A stretch of 64,000 nt of DNA, taken from contig NZ_FTNF01000004.1 in assembly GCF_900156065.1 (NCBI RefSeq), forward strand, positions 124,001-188,000, written 5' to 3'. The DNA is from Micromonospora avicenniae (lineage in GTDB: Bacteria > Actinomycetota > Actinomycetes > Mycobacteriales > Micromonosporaceae). Position 1 is the first letter of the stretch. Each line of letters starts with the position of its first letter. Below are positions 52,736 through 62,331 of this stretch, one piece after another. A program made the translations under genes and the position numbers. A model generated the notes under the pieces. It searched no databases and was not told the DNA's origin. It saw only the letters and a program-made list of their open reading frames with translations.

Positions 52736-55700
52736 TCACTCGGTGACCGTCACCGAGACGGTGACCGGGGTGGACGCCCCCTTGGCGCCGTTGTTGGTCA
52801 CCAGCACCGTGGCGACGTACGTCCCCGGGGTCAGGCCGGTGGTGTCGACCGTTACGGTCAGCTCGGACCGCTCCCCCGGCGCCACCTCGCCGGAGGTTCC
52901 GGCCGACAGCCACGGCACGTCGCTGTACGCCGGCAGCGACCCGTCCACGTGGTAGACCTTGCTGCTGTACGGCTGGTTCCGGTAGGCCACCGTCCAGAGG
53001 TTGCCCTGCTCGTCGATGTCGAGCCCGGCGCCGCTGATCGGGTTCGGGTCCGGGTCGGGCACCGAGGCCAGCGCCCGGCAGGTGTCCGGTTCCATGGCCC
53101 AGATCGCCTCCTTGGCGTCCTGGTTGATGCCCCACAGCACGTTGTGCTCCTCGTTGAGGGCGAGTCCCGTAATCCACGGCACGGGCGGGGTGCACTCCCC
53201 CAGTACCGAGCCCGGCTGCGGGTGGGACAGCCCGGCGATGTGCCGGATGACCCCGTCGCCGCTGAGGTAGAACGTGTCGTCCGCGGCACGGTAGGCCAGC
53301 CCGTAGTAGAGCTTGCCGGCCCACGGCCCCGTGATCGTCTCCTTGACCTCCAGGGTGTCCGGGTCGAAGCAGACGATCGGCAGGTCCCCGACGATCCACA
53401 TCTTCGGCGCGCACATGAGGTCACGCCCCGGCACGTACGCCATGTCCGAAGGCCAGCCGCCGATGTCGAGCACGCCCTTGGCGAGCGACGTGCCGTCGGG
53501 GGCGAAGCGCTGCACCTGTCCGAACAGGTACGAGTTGGAGACGATCAGCTCGCCGTTGCGGTAGCCGACACCGAACGCGTAGTAGAAGTCCTTCACCGCG
53601 AAGGAGCTCAGCACCTTGCCGGGCACACCGGCCGGCGGGGTGGCCGAGTCGATCTCGCGGGCCAGCCAGGTGGCCGGCAGGTCCCCCTTGTTGGTCAGGG
53701 TCACCGTCGCGGTCCGGGTCTGCCCGGCCCGCGCGCTCACCGACACCTTGTTCTTGTCGGCCACCAGCAACGGCGTACGCAACGCGACGTCGTGCTTGAC
53801 CACCTTGGTCTCGGCCACGGTGACGCTGGCCGGCGGCAGGTCGTACCCGGGCTGCAACGCGGTCACGGTGACCGGCCCGGCCGGCGCCTCCAGCTGGTAG
53901 AAGCCGTCCGCGTCGGTGGTCGCCGTGATCGGTTGCCGCGCGTTCGGCGACTCGACCCGCACGGTCGCGCCCGCCACGGGCTGCCGGTCGTTCGCGTCGC
54001 TAACCGTGCCGCGCAGCAGGCCCCGGCCGGGCACCTTGAAGGTGATCGCGGTCGCCTCGTCGAGCACCGCCTCGTCCCCCGAGTACGTCAACGCCACGGT
54101 GCCGCTGGCGTCCTCGATGCCGACCGTCGCCGAGCCGCCGGCCGCCGCTGCGGCCTTACCGAGCTTGCGGTACCGGATGGTGACGGTGCCGTTCTCGCCG
54201 AGCCGCACCTGCACGTCGACGCGGGTCTTCGGGTCGCTCTTCAGCGCGGCCCGCGTCCAGCTCACCACCAGCTGCCGGTTCATCCCCGACCCGGTCGCCT
54301 TCGTCCGCACGGTCGAGGCGTGGTCGAGCACCAGGTCGTCCCAGAACGCGTAGACCGCCGGGGCCGACACCGCCGGGGCGGGCAGCGGGCCGTTGGCGCC
54401 GACTGAGGCGACGGCGTCCGCGCCGAAGGTCAGGTAACCGTCGGTGTGCACGGTGATGCGGTCGTACGTGGTGCCGTAGAAGGTCATCGGGAACGGCAGG
54501 TCGAGGCCCTTGCTCGCGGTGTCACCGGTGACTGCGAGCACCTTGCCGCCGTCCTCCCACTTGCCCGCGGCGACCCCGGCGGCGTAGCCGTACCGGTCGG
54601 TCTTGGCGGCGAGCGCCACGTCCACCGTCTCCGGCCCGTCCACCGTCAGCGCGACTGTCTTCGGGGCCAGCCACCGTCCGTAGTCGACCAGCAGGTCGTA
54701 TTCGGCCTCGGGCAGCGTCCCGGAGTAGCGGCCCTCGGCGTCGGTGACGAAGCCGGGGAACGACTCGTCGGCGAGCGTCAACCGGGCGCCGGCGACCGGC
54801 TTGCCGTCCGGATCGGTGACCCGGCCGCTGACCGGCTGCCACGGGGCGGCCTCGGAGAGGTCCAGGGTCAGGTTAACGGTGCCGCTCTGCGACACGGTGA
54901 TCGTCCGCCGCTGGGTCCGCTGCCCGAAGTAGGTCGCGGTGAGCGTGTACTCGCCGGCCGGGACGCGGCCCAGCTGGACCGTGCCGTGGGCGTCGGTGCG
55001 GGCGGTCCGGGTGACCAGGTTGGACGTCAGGGTGATCCGCGATCCGGCCAGCGGGTTGCCGTCCCGTTCCGCGTGCACCACGACGCCACCGAGCTGGGCG
55101 CTCGAGGCCTGGGTCACCAGGTCGTACGCGTCCAGCCGGCCTTCGCCGTAGACGTTGTTGTCGGCCGGCGTGCCACCGCACTGCTGGTCGTCGACGTCGT
55201 GCGCGGTGCGGTCCAGCAGCTCACGGGTGGTCACCACGTCCCGGCGCAGGTTCGGCACCGCGGACCAGGCCAGCGCGACCGCGCCCGCGACGTGCGGGGC
55301 GGCCATCGAGGTGCCGTCCATGTAGCCGTAGTCGCTGCCCGGCAGGGTGGAGAGGATCTGCTCACCGGGGGCGGTGATGTCCGGCCGCACCGCGCCGTCA
55401 CGGCCGGGGCCGCGGCTGGAGAACTCGGTGATCACACCGTCCGGGCCGGTCGCGCCTACCGCGTACGTCTGCGGGTTGGTGGCGGGGTGTCCCGCCGAGC
55501 CGCACGGCTCCGGCGCCTGCTCCGCCTCGTTGCCGACCGCGAAGACCGGGAAGATGCCGGCCGCCACCCAGGAGTCGACGATGGCGTCGTACATCTGCGG
55601 GTCACCACCGGTGCCGCCCCACGAATTGTTCACGATGTCCGGCGACAGCTCCGGGCGCGGGTTCTCGCCGTTACGGTCGGTCGGCGCGAGCATCCACTGG

Positions 55701-56602
55701 CCGGCGGCCAGCAGCGACGCGTCGGTGCAGTAGGTGGATTCGCAGCCCTTCGCCGCGATCCAGGTCGCACCCGGGGCGACCCCGGTGATGTGGCCGGCGC
55801 CGTCGTCACCGACCATCGAGCCGACGGTGTGCGTGCCGTGCCCGGCGTTGTCGCAGGGCTCCTCGGACATGCAGAACCCGGTCGGGTCGTACCAGTTGTA
55901 GTCGTGGGTGAAGGTGCCGTCGTCGTTGTTGCCGCGGTACTGGCGCACCAGGGACGGGTGGTCGTACTGCACGCCGGTGTCGACGCTGCCGACGACGACG
56001 CCCTCGCCACGGGTGCCGTACTCGCGCCACACCTTGTCGGCGCCGATCGCGGTCAGGTTCCACAGCAGCGGAGTGTCGGCGTCCGCGCCGGCGGTGCGGA
56101 CCGGCTCCTCCAGCGTCGTCACGCCGACGGTGGTGATCCGGGCGACGTCCGAACGGCCGGCCAGCTCGGTGAGCAGGTCCAGGTCGCCGGTCACCTCGAT
56201 GACGTTCGCGATCCAGAACGGGGTGAAGTCGGCGTGCCGCTCCCGGAGCAGCTCACGCAGGCCGCGCTGGGTCTGCTCCGCGTGCGCGACCTTGGTCTGG
56301 TAGACCCGCGTGGTGCGGGCCACCCGTCCGGCCCGGCCCCCGGCGGCACGCTCGACACGGTCGAGTTCCGCACCGTCGAGCTGGGCCTCGTCCGCCAGGT
56401 CGACCATGAAGGTGGTGCTGGTGCCGCTGCGGGCCGCGGCGAGCACAGTGGGCTCCACCTTACGCAGCGGCTCCACCGCGCCGCTCGTTGCCGTCGGGGT
56501 CGGCGTCGCCGCGACGGCACCGGTCGGCAACGCGAGCAACGCCGCCAACGTCGCCGCGACCGCGGCTGTCGCGTGCCGCGCCCCGTATCTGGATCTGCGC
56601 AT
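52736..56602 (-). CDS. Secreted multidomain S8 (subtilisin-like) serine protease
   Basis: A 1288-residue exported protease. A Sec signal (AAVAATLAALLALPTGAVAA) and an I9-like propeptide to about residue 170 precede the S8 domain, whose triad is D208 (VGSVDTGVQYDHP), H255 (AGHGTHTVG) and S432 (DGTSMAAPHVAG), with N358 (AVGNEA) as the oxyanion residue. Two carboxypeptidase-regulatory-like beta domains (about 505-660), a nidogen-like or adhesive domain (about 675-845), another regulatory-like domain, an Ig-like stretch and a C-terminal propeller-like region follow. It degrades proteins outside the cell, the appended domains probably giving substrate or surface binding. The ATG at 56602 follows GGAGGAGGG. 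No cell-wall sorting motif is visible. Confidence 0.93.
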   Translation of the reverse strand: MRRSRYGARHATAAVAATLAALLALPTGAVAATPTPTATSGAVEPLRKVEPTVLAAARSGTSTTFMVDLADEAQLDGAELDRVERAAGGRAGRVARTTRVYQTKVAHAEQTQRGLRELLRERHADFTPFWIANVIEVTGDLDLLTELAGRSDVARITTVGVTTLEEPVRTAGADADTPLLWNLTAIGADKVWREYGTRGEGVVVGSVDTGVQYDHPSLVRQYRGNNDDGTFTHDYNWYDPTGFCMSEEPCDNAGHGTHTVGSMVGDDGAGHITGVAPGATWIAAKGCESTYCTDASLLAAGQWMLAPTDRNGENPRPELSPDIVNNSWGGTGGDPQMYDAIVDSWVAAGIFPVFAVGNEAEQAPEPCGSAGHPATNPQTYAVGATGPDGVITEFSSRGPGRDGAVRPDITAPGEQILSTLPGSDYGYMDGTSMAAPHVAGAVALAWSAVPNLRRDVVTTRELLDRTAHDVDDQQCGGTPADNNVYGEGRLDAYDLVTQASSAQLGGVVVHAERDGNPLAGSRITLTSNLVTRTARTDAHGTVQLGRVPAGEYTLTATYFGQRTQRRTITVSQSGTVNLTLDLSEAAPWQPVSGRVTDPDGKPVAGARLTLADESFPGFVTDAEGRYSGTLPEAEYDLLVDYGRWLAPKTVALTVDGPETVDVALAAKTDRYGYAAGVAAGKWEDGGKVLAVTGDTASKGLDLPFPMTFYGTTYDRITVHTDGYLTFGADAVASVGANGPLPAPAVSAPAVYAFWDDLVLDHASTVRTKATGSGMNRQLVVSWTRAALKSDPKTRVDVQVRLGENGTVTIRYRKLGKAAAAAGGSATVGIEDASGTVALTYSGDEAVLDEATAITFKVPGRGLLRGTVSDANDRQPVAGATVRVESPNARQPITATTDADGFYQLEAPAGPVTVTALQPGYDLPPASVTVAETKVVKHDVALRTPLLVADKNKVSVSARAGQTRTATVTLTNKGDLPATWLAREIDSATPPAGVPGKVLSSFAVKDFYYAFGVGYRNGELIVSNSYLFGQVQRFAPDGTSLAKGVLDIGGWPSDMAYVPGRDLMCAPKMWIVGDLPIVCFDPDTLEVKETITGPWAGKLYYGLAYRAADDTFYLSGDGVIRHIAGLSHPQPGSVLGECTPPVPWITGLALNEEHNVLWGINQDAKEAIWAMEPDTCRALASVPDPDPNPISGAGLDIDEQGNLWTVAYRNQPYSSKVYHVDGSLPAYSDVPWLSAGTSGEVAPGERSELTVTVDTTGLTPGTYVATVLVTNNGAKGASTPVTVSVTVTE

Positions 56603-56937
56603 GAATTCCCTCCTCCGGGCGGCCGCCGGGAAACGCCGGCGGCGCCGTCGCAGATTCTGGGGCGACGGACGGCCCGGTGGAGGGCGTGATCACTGGCGGA
56701 GCCCGGACATGGCGGAACTCCGCCATCCCCGGTTGGCCACGGCGACACCAGCGCGTCACCTCGATACGCCCGGAGAGCCGGAGCGGCGACAGTTGGTGAC
56801 GCGTCGGGTCAGGAGCAGCTCCGCTACGCCCGGCCGGTGTGCCCCGCTCCGGACACTGTCGAGCTGCCCCGGATCCGAGCCGCTCGACAGGCTGCCCGAC
56901 CGGTGGCAGGTGCTGGCACCTCGCGGCGGCGCGGCCT
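56603..56937. other. Intergenic region between protease and VOC genes
   Basis: Holds the protease ribosome site and presumably its promoter. A 9-bp inverted repeat (CTGTCGAGC at 56856-56864, GCTCGACAG at 56882-56890) lies about 50 nt after the VOC gene stop and may end that transcript. No gene is seen. Confidence 0.5.
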
Positions 56938-57681
56938 TCAGCCGGCGTCCGGCAGCCATGGCGCCAGGACGGCCGGATCGGCAACCGCCTCGCGCACCTG
57001 GTCCCGCTCGGACGCGGTCAGCCGGATCGCCTGGAGTCGCGCGCCCCAGTCCGGCACCCGCTCGTGCTCCTCGAGAGCGGTCGCGAGCTCGATCAACGCG
57101 GCGAGCGCCAGCGCCTGCTCGACGGCCGCCGCCGCGTCGCCGTGCCGGCGCAGCCCGGAGTTGAGTGCCCGGAACGCCGCACGGTCGTCCGACTTGAACT
57201 CGCGCAGGATCCGCGCGTTGTCGAGGACCCGGGCCAACCCCACCAGGCGCTTGGACCCGCCGTACTCCAACTCCTGCGGCTCGTCGCGCCGAATGAAGAT
57301 GATGGTGTTGCCGGAGGGATCGACGACACTGAACCTGGACGCGCCCGGCCGGTACCGGGTGATCCGCGGCCGGCCCTTGGCGAGCACCTTGCCGTACGCG
57401 CCACGCATCGCCTCGGTGAACGCAGCGTGGTACGGGGCGACGGCGTCGACCATCACCAGGCACCCTCCGGTCTGCTCGGCGGCCGGATCGACGCCGGCCG
57501 CCGCACCGCCGTAGTGCAGCTCGAATCCGCTCCACCGGAAGGCCAGATACAGGTATGGCCGGGTCTGCTGCCAGGTCACCGCGAAGCCGAGCGACCGCCA
57601 GAACGCCAGGGTCTCCTCGGCCGACACGCAGGGCAGCAACGGGACGACGGTCTCGGTCGGGCGGACGAGTTCCTCGGTCAA
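56938..57681 (-). CDS. VOC-family protein (bleomycin-resistance/glyoxalase fold)
   Basis: A 247-residue cytosolic protein. Residues about 10-135 form a vicinal-oxygen-chelate domain (VVPLLPCVSAEETLAFWRSL, FRWSGFELHYGG, RFSVVDPSGNTIIFIRRDEP). The C-terminal 110 residues are helical (LVGLARVLDNARILREFKSD) and are not part of the standard fold. VOC proteins include bleomycin-binding proteins, glyoxalases and dioxygenases; the specific activity is unknown. It is read leftward from ATG 57681 and is divergent from the nuclease gene. Confidence 0.85.
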   Translation of the reverse strand: MTEELVRPTETVVPLLPCVSAEETLAFWRSLGFAVTWQQTRPYLYLAFRWSGFELHYGGAAAGVDPAAEQTGGCLVMVDAVAPYHAAFTEAMRGAYGKVLAKGRPRITRYRPGASRFSVVDPSGNTIIFIRRDEPQELEYGGSKRLVGLARVLDNARILREFKSDDRAAFRALNSGLRRHGDAAAAVEQALALAALIELATALEEHERVPDWGARLQAIRLTASERDQVREAVADPAVLAPWLPDAG

Positions 57682-57895
57682 CCTGGATCTCCCGGCTGGT
57701 GGCTCGGCGGTCCGGCAATTGTCCCACTGACCGGCCGTGTGCTGTGGGATCGACCACGATCGGCTGCCGACGGCCGCCTACCGACCGCAGGTCACCGCGG
57801 GTGGCCAGGCAGGTCTCGTCCATCCGGCGGCTCCCGCGCGGACACCTGCTACCCATATCCTCCGACGGTCTACTCCCTACGGAGGCCCGAGTTTG

Positions 57896-60800
57896 ATGTA
57901 CAGGCACGTGACCAGACGACCGCTGGCTGCGGTGGGCGTGCTGCTCGCCACCAGCGCACTGACCCTGGCGAGCAGCACGGCCGCCCTCGCCGCACCGGCG
58001 GAGGCGGCACCGTTCGTCAGTGAGATCCACTACGACAACGCCGGCACCGACACCGGCGAGGCGATCGAGATCCAGGCGCCGGTCGGCTACGACCTGACCG
58101 GCTGGCAGATCGTCCTCTACAACGGCGCCAACAACGCGGCGTACCAGACCCGCACCCTCAGCGGCACGGTGCCGGCCGCCGGCGTGGTCGTCGCGTCGTA
58201 CCCGACCGACGGGATCCAGAACGGCTCGCCGGACGGCGTCGCGCTCGTCGCCCCGGACGGCGCGGTCGCCGAGTTCCTCACGTACGAGGGCACCATGACG
58301 GCGGCCGGTGGTCCGGCGAACGGGCTGACCGGCGTCGACATCGGCGTCGCGGAGACCTCGATCACCCCGGCCGGCCATTCCCTGCAGAAGATCGACGGGA
58401 CGTGGCGGGACGCCGCGCCGAACAGCTTCGGAAGCCTGAACAGCGCCGGCGGCGGCGACGGGGACCCCGAGCCGCCGCTGGGGTGCACCGTCACCGTCGA
58501 CCACACCATCGCCGAGGTCCAGGGCACCGGCAGCGCCACGCCGCTGGCGGGCACCCGGGTCACCGTCGAGGGCGTGGTCACCGCCGACCACCGCACCGGC
58601 GGCTACAACGGCGTCTACGTGCAGAGCGCCGGCACCGGCGGGGACCGCCCGGTCTCGGCCGGCACCGCCTCGGACGGCATCTTCGTCTACCTGACCACGA
58701 ACACCGCCAACCACCCGGCGGTGGCGATCGGCGACCGGGTACGCGTGAGCGGCACCCCGAGCGAGTACAACGGCCTCACCCAGGTCACCATCGGCGTCAA
58801 GGCCGACGTGCAGGTGTGCGCGCACGACGCCCCGCTGCCCGCGCCCGTACCGGTGGGCCTGCCGCTGGCCGACGACGCCCGCGAGTCGGTCGAGTCGATG
58901 CTGGTGGCGCCGGTCGGCCAGTACACCGTCTCGGAGGTCTACAACACCAACCGGTACGGCGAGGTCGTGCTCGCCGCCGGTGACCGCCCCGCCGCGAACG
59001 TGACAGACGTGGCCCGCCCCGGCTCGGACGAGGCGCGCCAGGTGGCGACCGCGAACGAGCGTGGCCGGATCCTTCTCGACGACGGCCGGACCACCAACCT
59101 GTCCACCGGTGGTCTGCTGCCGCCGTATCTGTCGAAGGAGAACCCGCTGCGGGTCGGCGACTCGGTGGAGGCGTTCGGGCCGTCGGTGTTGTCGTACGGG
59201 TTCGACGAGTGGCGGCTGCAGCCGACGCTGCCGGTCGACGCGGGCACCGTCGCGCCCGCCCGGACCACCTTCAAGGCCACCAACCCCCGGACCGCCGCAC
59301 CGGTGGACGTCGGCGGTGACGTCCGGGTGGCCAGCTTCAACGTGCTGAACTACTTCGTCCACTTCGGCGGGGACGCCCGGGGCGCGGCCGACGAGGCGGC
59401 GCTGGGCCGCCAAGAGGCGAAGATCGTCTCCGCGATCAGCGCGCTGGGCGCCGACGTGGTCGCCCTCGAGGAGATCGAGAACTCGGTCCGCTTCAACCCG
59501 GACGACCCGCAGCAGGCCCTGAAGCGCCTGGTCGCCGCGCTGAACGCCAAGGACGGCGCGGGCACCTGGGACTACGTCCGCAGCCCCGCCGAGCTGCCCG
59601 CACCGGCGCAGCAGGACTTCATCACCACGGCGATCATCTTCAAGCCGGCGAAGGTGCAGCCGAAGGGTCCGGCGCGCTCGGTCAACGACGAGACCGTCTG
59701 GTCCAACGCCCGCGAGCCGATCGCGCAGGCCTTCACCGCGGGCAAGGTCTCGTTCGTCGTGGTGGCCAACCACCTCAAGTCCAAGAGCGGCACCGGCACG
59801 GGCGACAACGCCGACACCGGCGACGGTCAGGGCTCCTGGAACGGCGACCGGGTCCGGCAGGCGCGCGCGCTGGCGACCTTCGTCGACCTGGTGAAGGCCG
59901 ACAGCGGCACCGACGACGTCCTGCTGCTGGGCGACTTCAACGCGTACACCCAGGAGGACCCCATGCAGGTCCTCTACGAGAAGCAGTACCGCGACCTGAA
60001 CGACACCGGCAAGGCCACGTACGTCTTCGGCGGCGAGTCCGGTTCCCTGGACCACGCCCTCGCCTCGCCGTCGCTGGCGGCCCGGGTCACCGGGGTCGAC
60101 GTGTGGCAGATCAACGCGGTCGAGTCGTTCGCGTTCCAGTACGACGGGCTGCCCGCCTTCTACGAGCCGACCCCGTACCGGGCCAGTGACCACAACCCGC
60201 TCGTGGTGGGCATCAGCACCGGTGCGAAGCCGGTGGACCTGCAACTGCTGACCGTCAACGACTTCCACGGCCGGCTGGAGTCCCCGGCCACCGTGGACGG
60301 CCAGCCGGTCGGCGGCGCCGCCCAGCTCGCCGGCCTGGTGGGCCAGCTGCGTGCGCAGAACCCGAACACCGCGTTCGTGTCCGCGGGTGACAACATCGGC
60401 GCCTCCACGTTCATCTCGGCGATCGACGGGGACAACCCGACTATCGACGCGCTGAACCAGATGGACCTCGCCGCGTCCGCGGTGGGTAACCACGAGTTCG
60501 ACATGGGCGTCGCCGACCTCACCGGCCGGGTGTCCGACCGCGCCGACTTCCCCTACCTGGGCGCCAACGTGTACCGCGGCGACGTCCGGGAGTTGCCGGC
60601 GTACTCGGTCAGCACGGTGGGCGGGGTCCGGGTCGGCTTCGTCGGTGTGGTGACCGAGCAGACCGCGTCGCTGGTCAGCCCGGACGGGATCGCCGGGCTC
60701 ACCTTCCGTGACCCGGTCGCCGAGGCCAACCTGGTCGCCGGCCAGCTCAAGGACGGCAACCCGGACAACGGCGAGGCCGACGTGGTGGTGCTGCTCGCGC

Positions 60801-62266
60801 ACGAGGGCGCCGCGACGGAGCACATCGACTCCGCCGAGGCGCTCGCCGCCGACCCGGTCTTCGGCCCGTTCACCCGGGTCGACGCCACCGTCGACGCGAT
60901 CATCAGCGGTCACACCCACCAGCCGTACGCCTTCGAACTCCCGGTTCCCGGCACCGACCGGCTGCGCCCGGTGCTGCAGGCCGAGGACTACGGCAAGCGG
61001 CTGGGCAAGGTGACGCTGACGTACGACCCGGAGGCGGGTCAGGTCACCACCGCCGACGCTGCGCTGGTGGACGTGGTCGGGGCGCCGCAGGACCCGACGG
61101 TGGCCGGCATCGTGGCGGCCGCCAAGGAGAAGGCTGCCGAACTGGGCAAGGAGCAACTGGGGTCGATCACCGCGGACATCAAGCGGGCCTACACCGACGG
61201 GAACGAGGACCGGGGCAAGGAGTCCGCGCTCGGCAACTTCATCGCCGACGTCCAGCTCGCCGGCACGAAGGACGCCGGTCGGGGCGGTGCGCAGATCGCG
61301 TTCATGAACCCGGGCGGGCTCCGGGCCGACCTGCTCTACGGCACCGACGGCACGGTGACGTACGCCGACGCCTTCGCCGTCCAGCCGTTCGCGAACGACG
61401 TGGTCACCAAGAGCTACACCGGCGCCCAGATCAAGCAGGTGCTGGAGGAGCAGTGGCAGCCTGACGGCGCGTCGCGTCCGGTCCTGTGGCTGGGCGTCTC
61501 GAAGGGGTTCAGCTACACCTACAACCCCGAGGCGCCCAAGGGTTCCCGGATCACGTCGGTGAAGCTGAACGGAACGCCCCTCGACCCGTCGGGCACCTAC
61601 CGCGTCACGGTGAACTCGTTCCTCGCCGCCGGCGGGGACAACTTCACCACTCTCGGCGACGGCACCGACCCGGCGACCACCGGTGACAACGACCTCACCA
61701 TGCTGGTGGACTACTTCGCGGCGAACTCGCCGGTCACCGCGGACACCGAGCCGCGTTCGACGATCGGTCAGGCCGGCCCGCAGTGCACCACGACGATCAC
61801 CGGCCGGTACACCAAGCCGCTGGTCGTCACCGCGGGCCTGACCTGCCTGGAGGACGCCACCATCACGGGGCCGATCACGGTCAACCCCGGTGCCTCGCTG
61901 GTGGTCACCGGCGGCACCGTCAACGGTCCGATCGCCGCCACCCGTCCGGTGCTGTTCGAGCTCTCCGGCGCGACCGTGGCCGGCCCGGTGACGGTGTCCG
62001 GCGCGACCGGTGGGCTGAAGATCGGCGAGGGCAAGGTGAACGGTCCGCTGTCGCTCACCGGTAACACCGGTGGCGTGCGGGTCGACTCGGTCGTGGTCGG
62101 TGGGCCGGTGACGGTGACCGGCAACACGGGCAGCCAGCCGGTGGTGGTCGCGGCGAACACCGTCGGCGGGCCGCTGAGCTGCTCCGGAAACAACCCGGTG
62201 CCGGTCAACGAGAGCCGGCCCAACACGGTGAAGGGCCCGGCGACGGGCCAGTGCGCCCGGCTCTGA
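57896..62266 (+). CDS. Secreted ExeM/NucH-type nuclease fused to 5'-nucleotidase
   Basis: A 1456-residue exported enzyme. Sec signal (AAVGVLLATSALTLASSTAALA); lamin-tail domain (about 38-180); OB-like linker domain; then an endonuclease/exonuclease/phosphatase domain from about 474 (VRVASFNVLNYF, VVALEEIENS, LLLGDFNAY, SLDHALAS, SDHNPLVV). From about 782 come a metallophosphatase (TVNDFHGRLE, AGDNIGAS, GNHEFDMG, GHTHQPY) and the 5'-nucleotidase C-domain to about 1285. The last 160 residues are the four-cysteine GP-repeat module shared with the LVIVD protein. It should cut extracellular nucleic acid and strip phosphate from the nucleotides, feeding phosphate and nucleoside scavenging. ATG 57896 is used; TTG 57893 is closer to the GGAGG site. 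Confidence 0.92.
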   Translation: MYRHVTRRPLAAVGVLLATSALTLASSTAALAAPAEAAPFVSEIHYDNAGTDTGEAIEIQAPVGYDLTGWQIVLYNGANNAAYQTRTLSGTVPAAGVVVASYPTDGIQNGSPDGVALVAPDGAVAEFLTYEGTMTAAGGPANGLTGVDIGVAETSITPAGHSLQKIDGTWRDAAPNSFGSLNSAGGGDGDPEPPLGCTVTVDHTIAEVQGTGSATPLAGTRVTVEGVVTADHRTGGYNGVYVQSAGTGGDRPVSAGTASDGIFVYLTTNTANHPAVAIGDRVRVSGTPSEYNGLTQVTIGVKADVQVCAHDAPLPAPVPVGLPLADDARESVESMLVAPVGQYTVSEVYNTNRYGEVVLAAGDRPAANVTDVARPGSDEARQVATANERGRILLDDGRTTNLSTGGLLPPYLSKENPLRVGDSVEAFGPSVLSYGFDEWRLQPTLPVDAGTVAPARTTFKATNPRTAAPVDVGGDVRVASFNVLNYFVHFGGDARGAADEAALGRQEAKIVSAISALGADVVALEEIENSVRFNPDDPQQALKRLVAALNAKDGAGTWDYVRSPAELPAPAQQDFITTAIIFKPAKVQPKGPARSVNDETVWSNAREPIAQAFTAGKVSFVVVANHLKSKSGTGTGDNADTGDGQGSWNGDRVRQARALATFVDLVKADSGTDDVLLLGDFNAYTQEDPMQVLYEKQYRDLNDTGKATYVFGGESGSLDHALASPSLAARVTGVDVWQINAVESFAFQYDGLPAFYEPTPYRASDHNPLVVGISTGAKPVDLQLLTVNDFHGRLESPATVDGQPVGGAAQLAGLVGQLRAQNPNTAFVSAGDNIGASTFISAIDGDNPTIDALNQMDLAASAVGNHEFDMGVADLTGRVSDRADFPYLGANVYRGDVRELPAYSVSTVGGVRVGFVGVVTEQTASLVSPDGIAGLTFRDPVAEANLVAGQLKDGNPDNGEADVVVLLAHEGAATEHIDSAEALAADPVFGPFTRVDATVDAIISGHTHQPYAFELPVPGTDRLRPVLQAEDYGKRLGKVTLTYDPEAGQVTTADAALVDVVGAPQDPTVAGIVAAAKEKAAELGKEQLGSITADIKRAYTDGNEDRGKESALGNFIADVQLAGTKDAGRGGAQIAFMNPGGLRADLLYGTDGTVTYADAFAVQPFANDVVTKSYTGAQIKQVLEEQWQPDGASRPVLWLGVSKGFSYTYNPEAPKGSRITSVKLNGTPLDPSGTYRVTVNSFLAAGGDNFTTLGDGTDPATTGDNDLTMLVDYFAANSPVTADTEPRSTIGQAGPQCTTTITGRYTKPLVVTAGLTCLEDATITGPITVNPGASLVVTGGTVNGPIAATRPVLFELSGATVAGPVTVSGATGGLKIGEGKVNGPLSLTGNTGGVRVDSVVVGGPVTVTGNTGSQPVVVAANTVGGPLSCSGNNPVPVNESRPNTVKGPATGQCARL
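61784..62263 (+). repeat. C-terminal GP-repeat module, copy in the nuclease
   Basis: Encodes residues 1297-1456, from CTTTITGRYTKPLVVTAGLT to GPATGQCARL. It has about one more 20-residue repeat than the copy at 50231. Both copies share CTTTI, GPxTVxPGASL, TGN, PL-x-C-x-GN-x-P and GP-x-x-GQC. Confidence 0.85.
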
Positions 62267-62277
62267 CCGGACGCTGA

Positions 62278-62315
62278 TCCCCCGTCCGCGGCCGACTCCG
62301 GCCGCGGACGGGGGA
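62278..62315. terminator. Bidirectional terminator after the nuclease gene
   Basis: A perfect 17-bp stem (62278-62294 with 62299-62315) with a 4-nt loop fills the gap between convergent stops at 62266 and 62332. Confidence 0.85.
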
Positions 62316-62331
62316 CCCACCGCGGAGGATG

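Noticed and set aside
56938..57681. A bleomycin resistance gene tied to a biosynthetic cluster
   Set aside because: The VOC fold is clear, but no polyketide, peptide or bleomycin-type biosynthetic gene lies nearby, so a resistance label would be a guess.
56756..62320. An 1854-codon minus-strand open frame opposite the nuclease gene
   Set aside because: Low-complexity translation with no domains; it mirrors the third-position bias of the real gene on the other strand.
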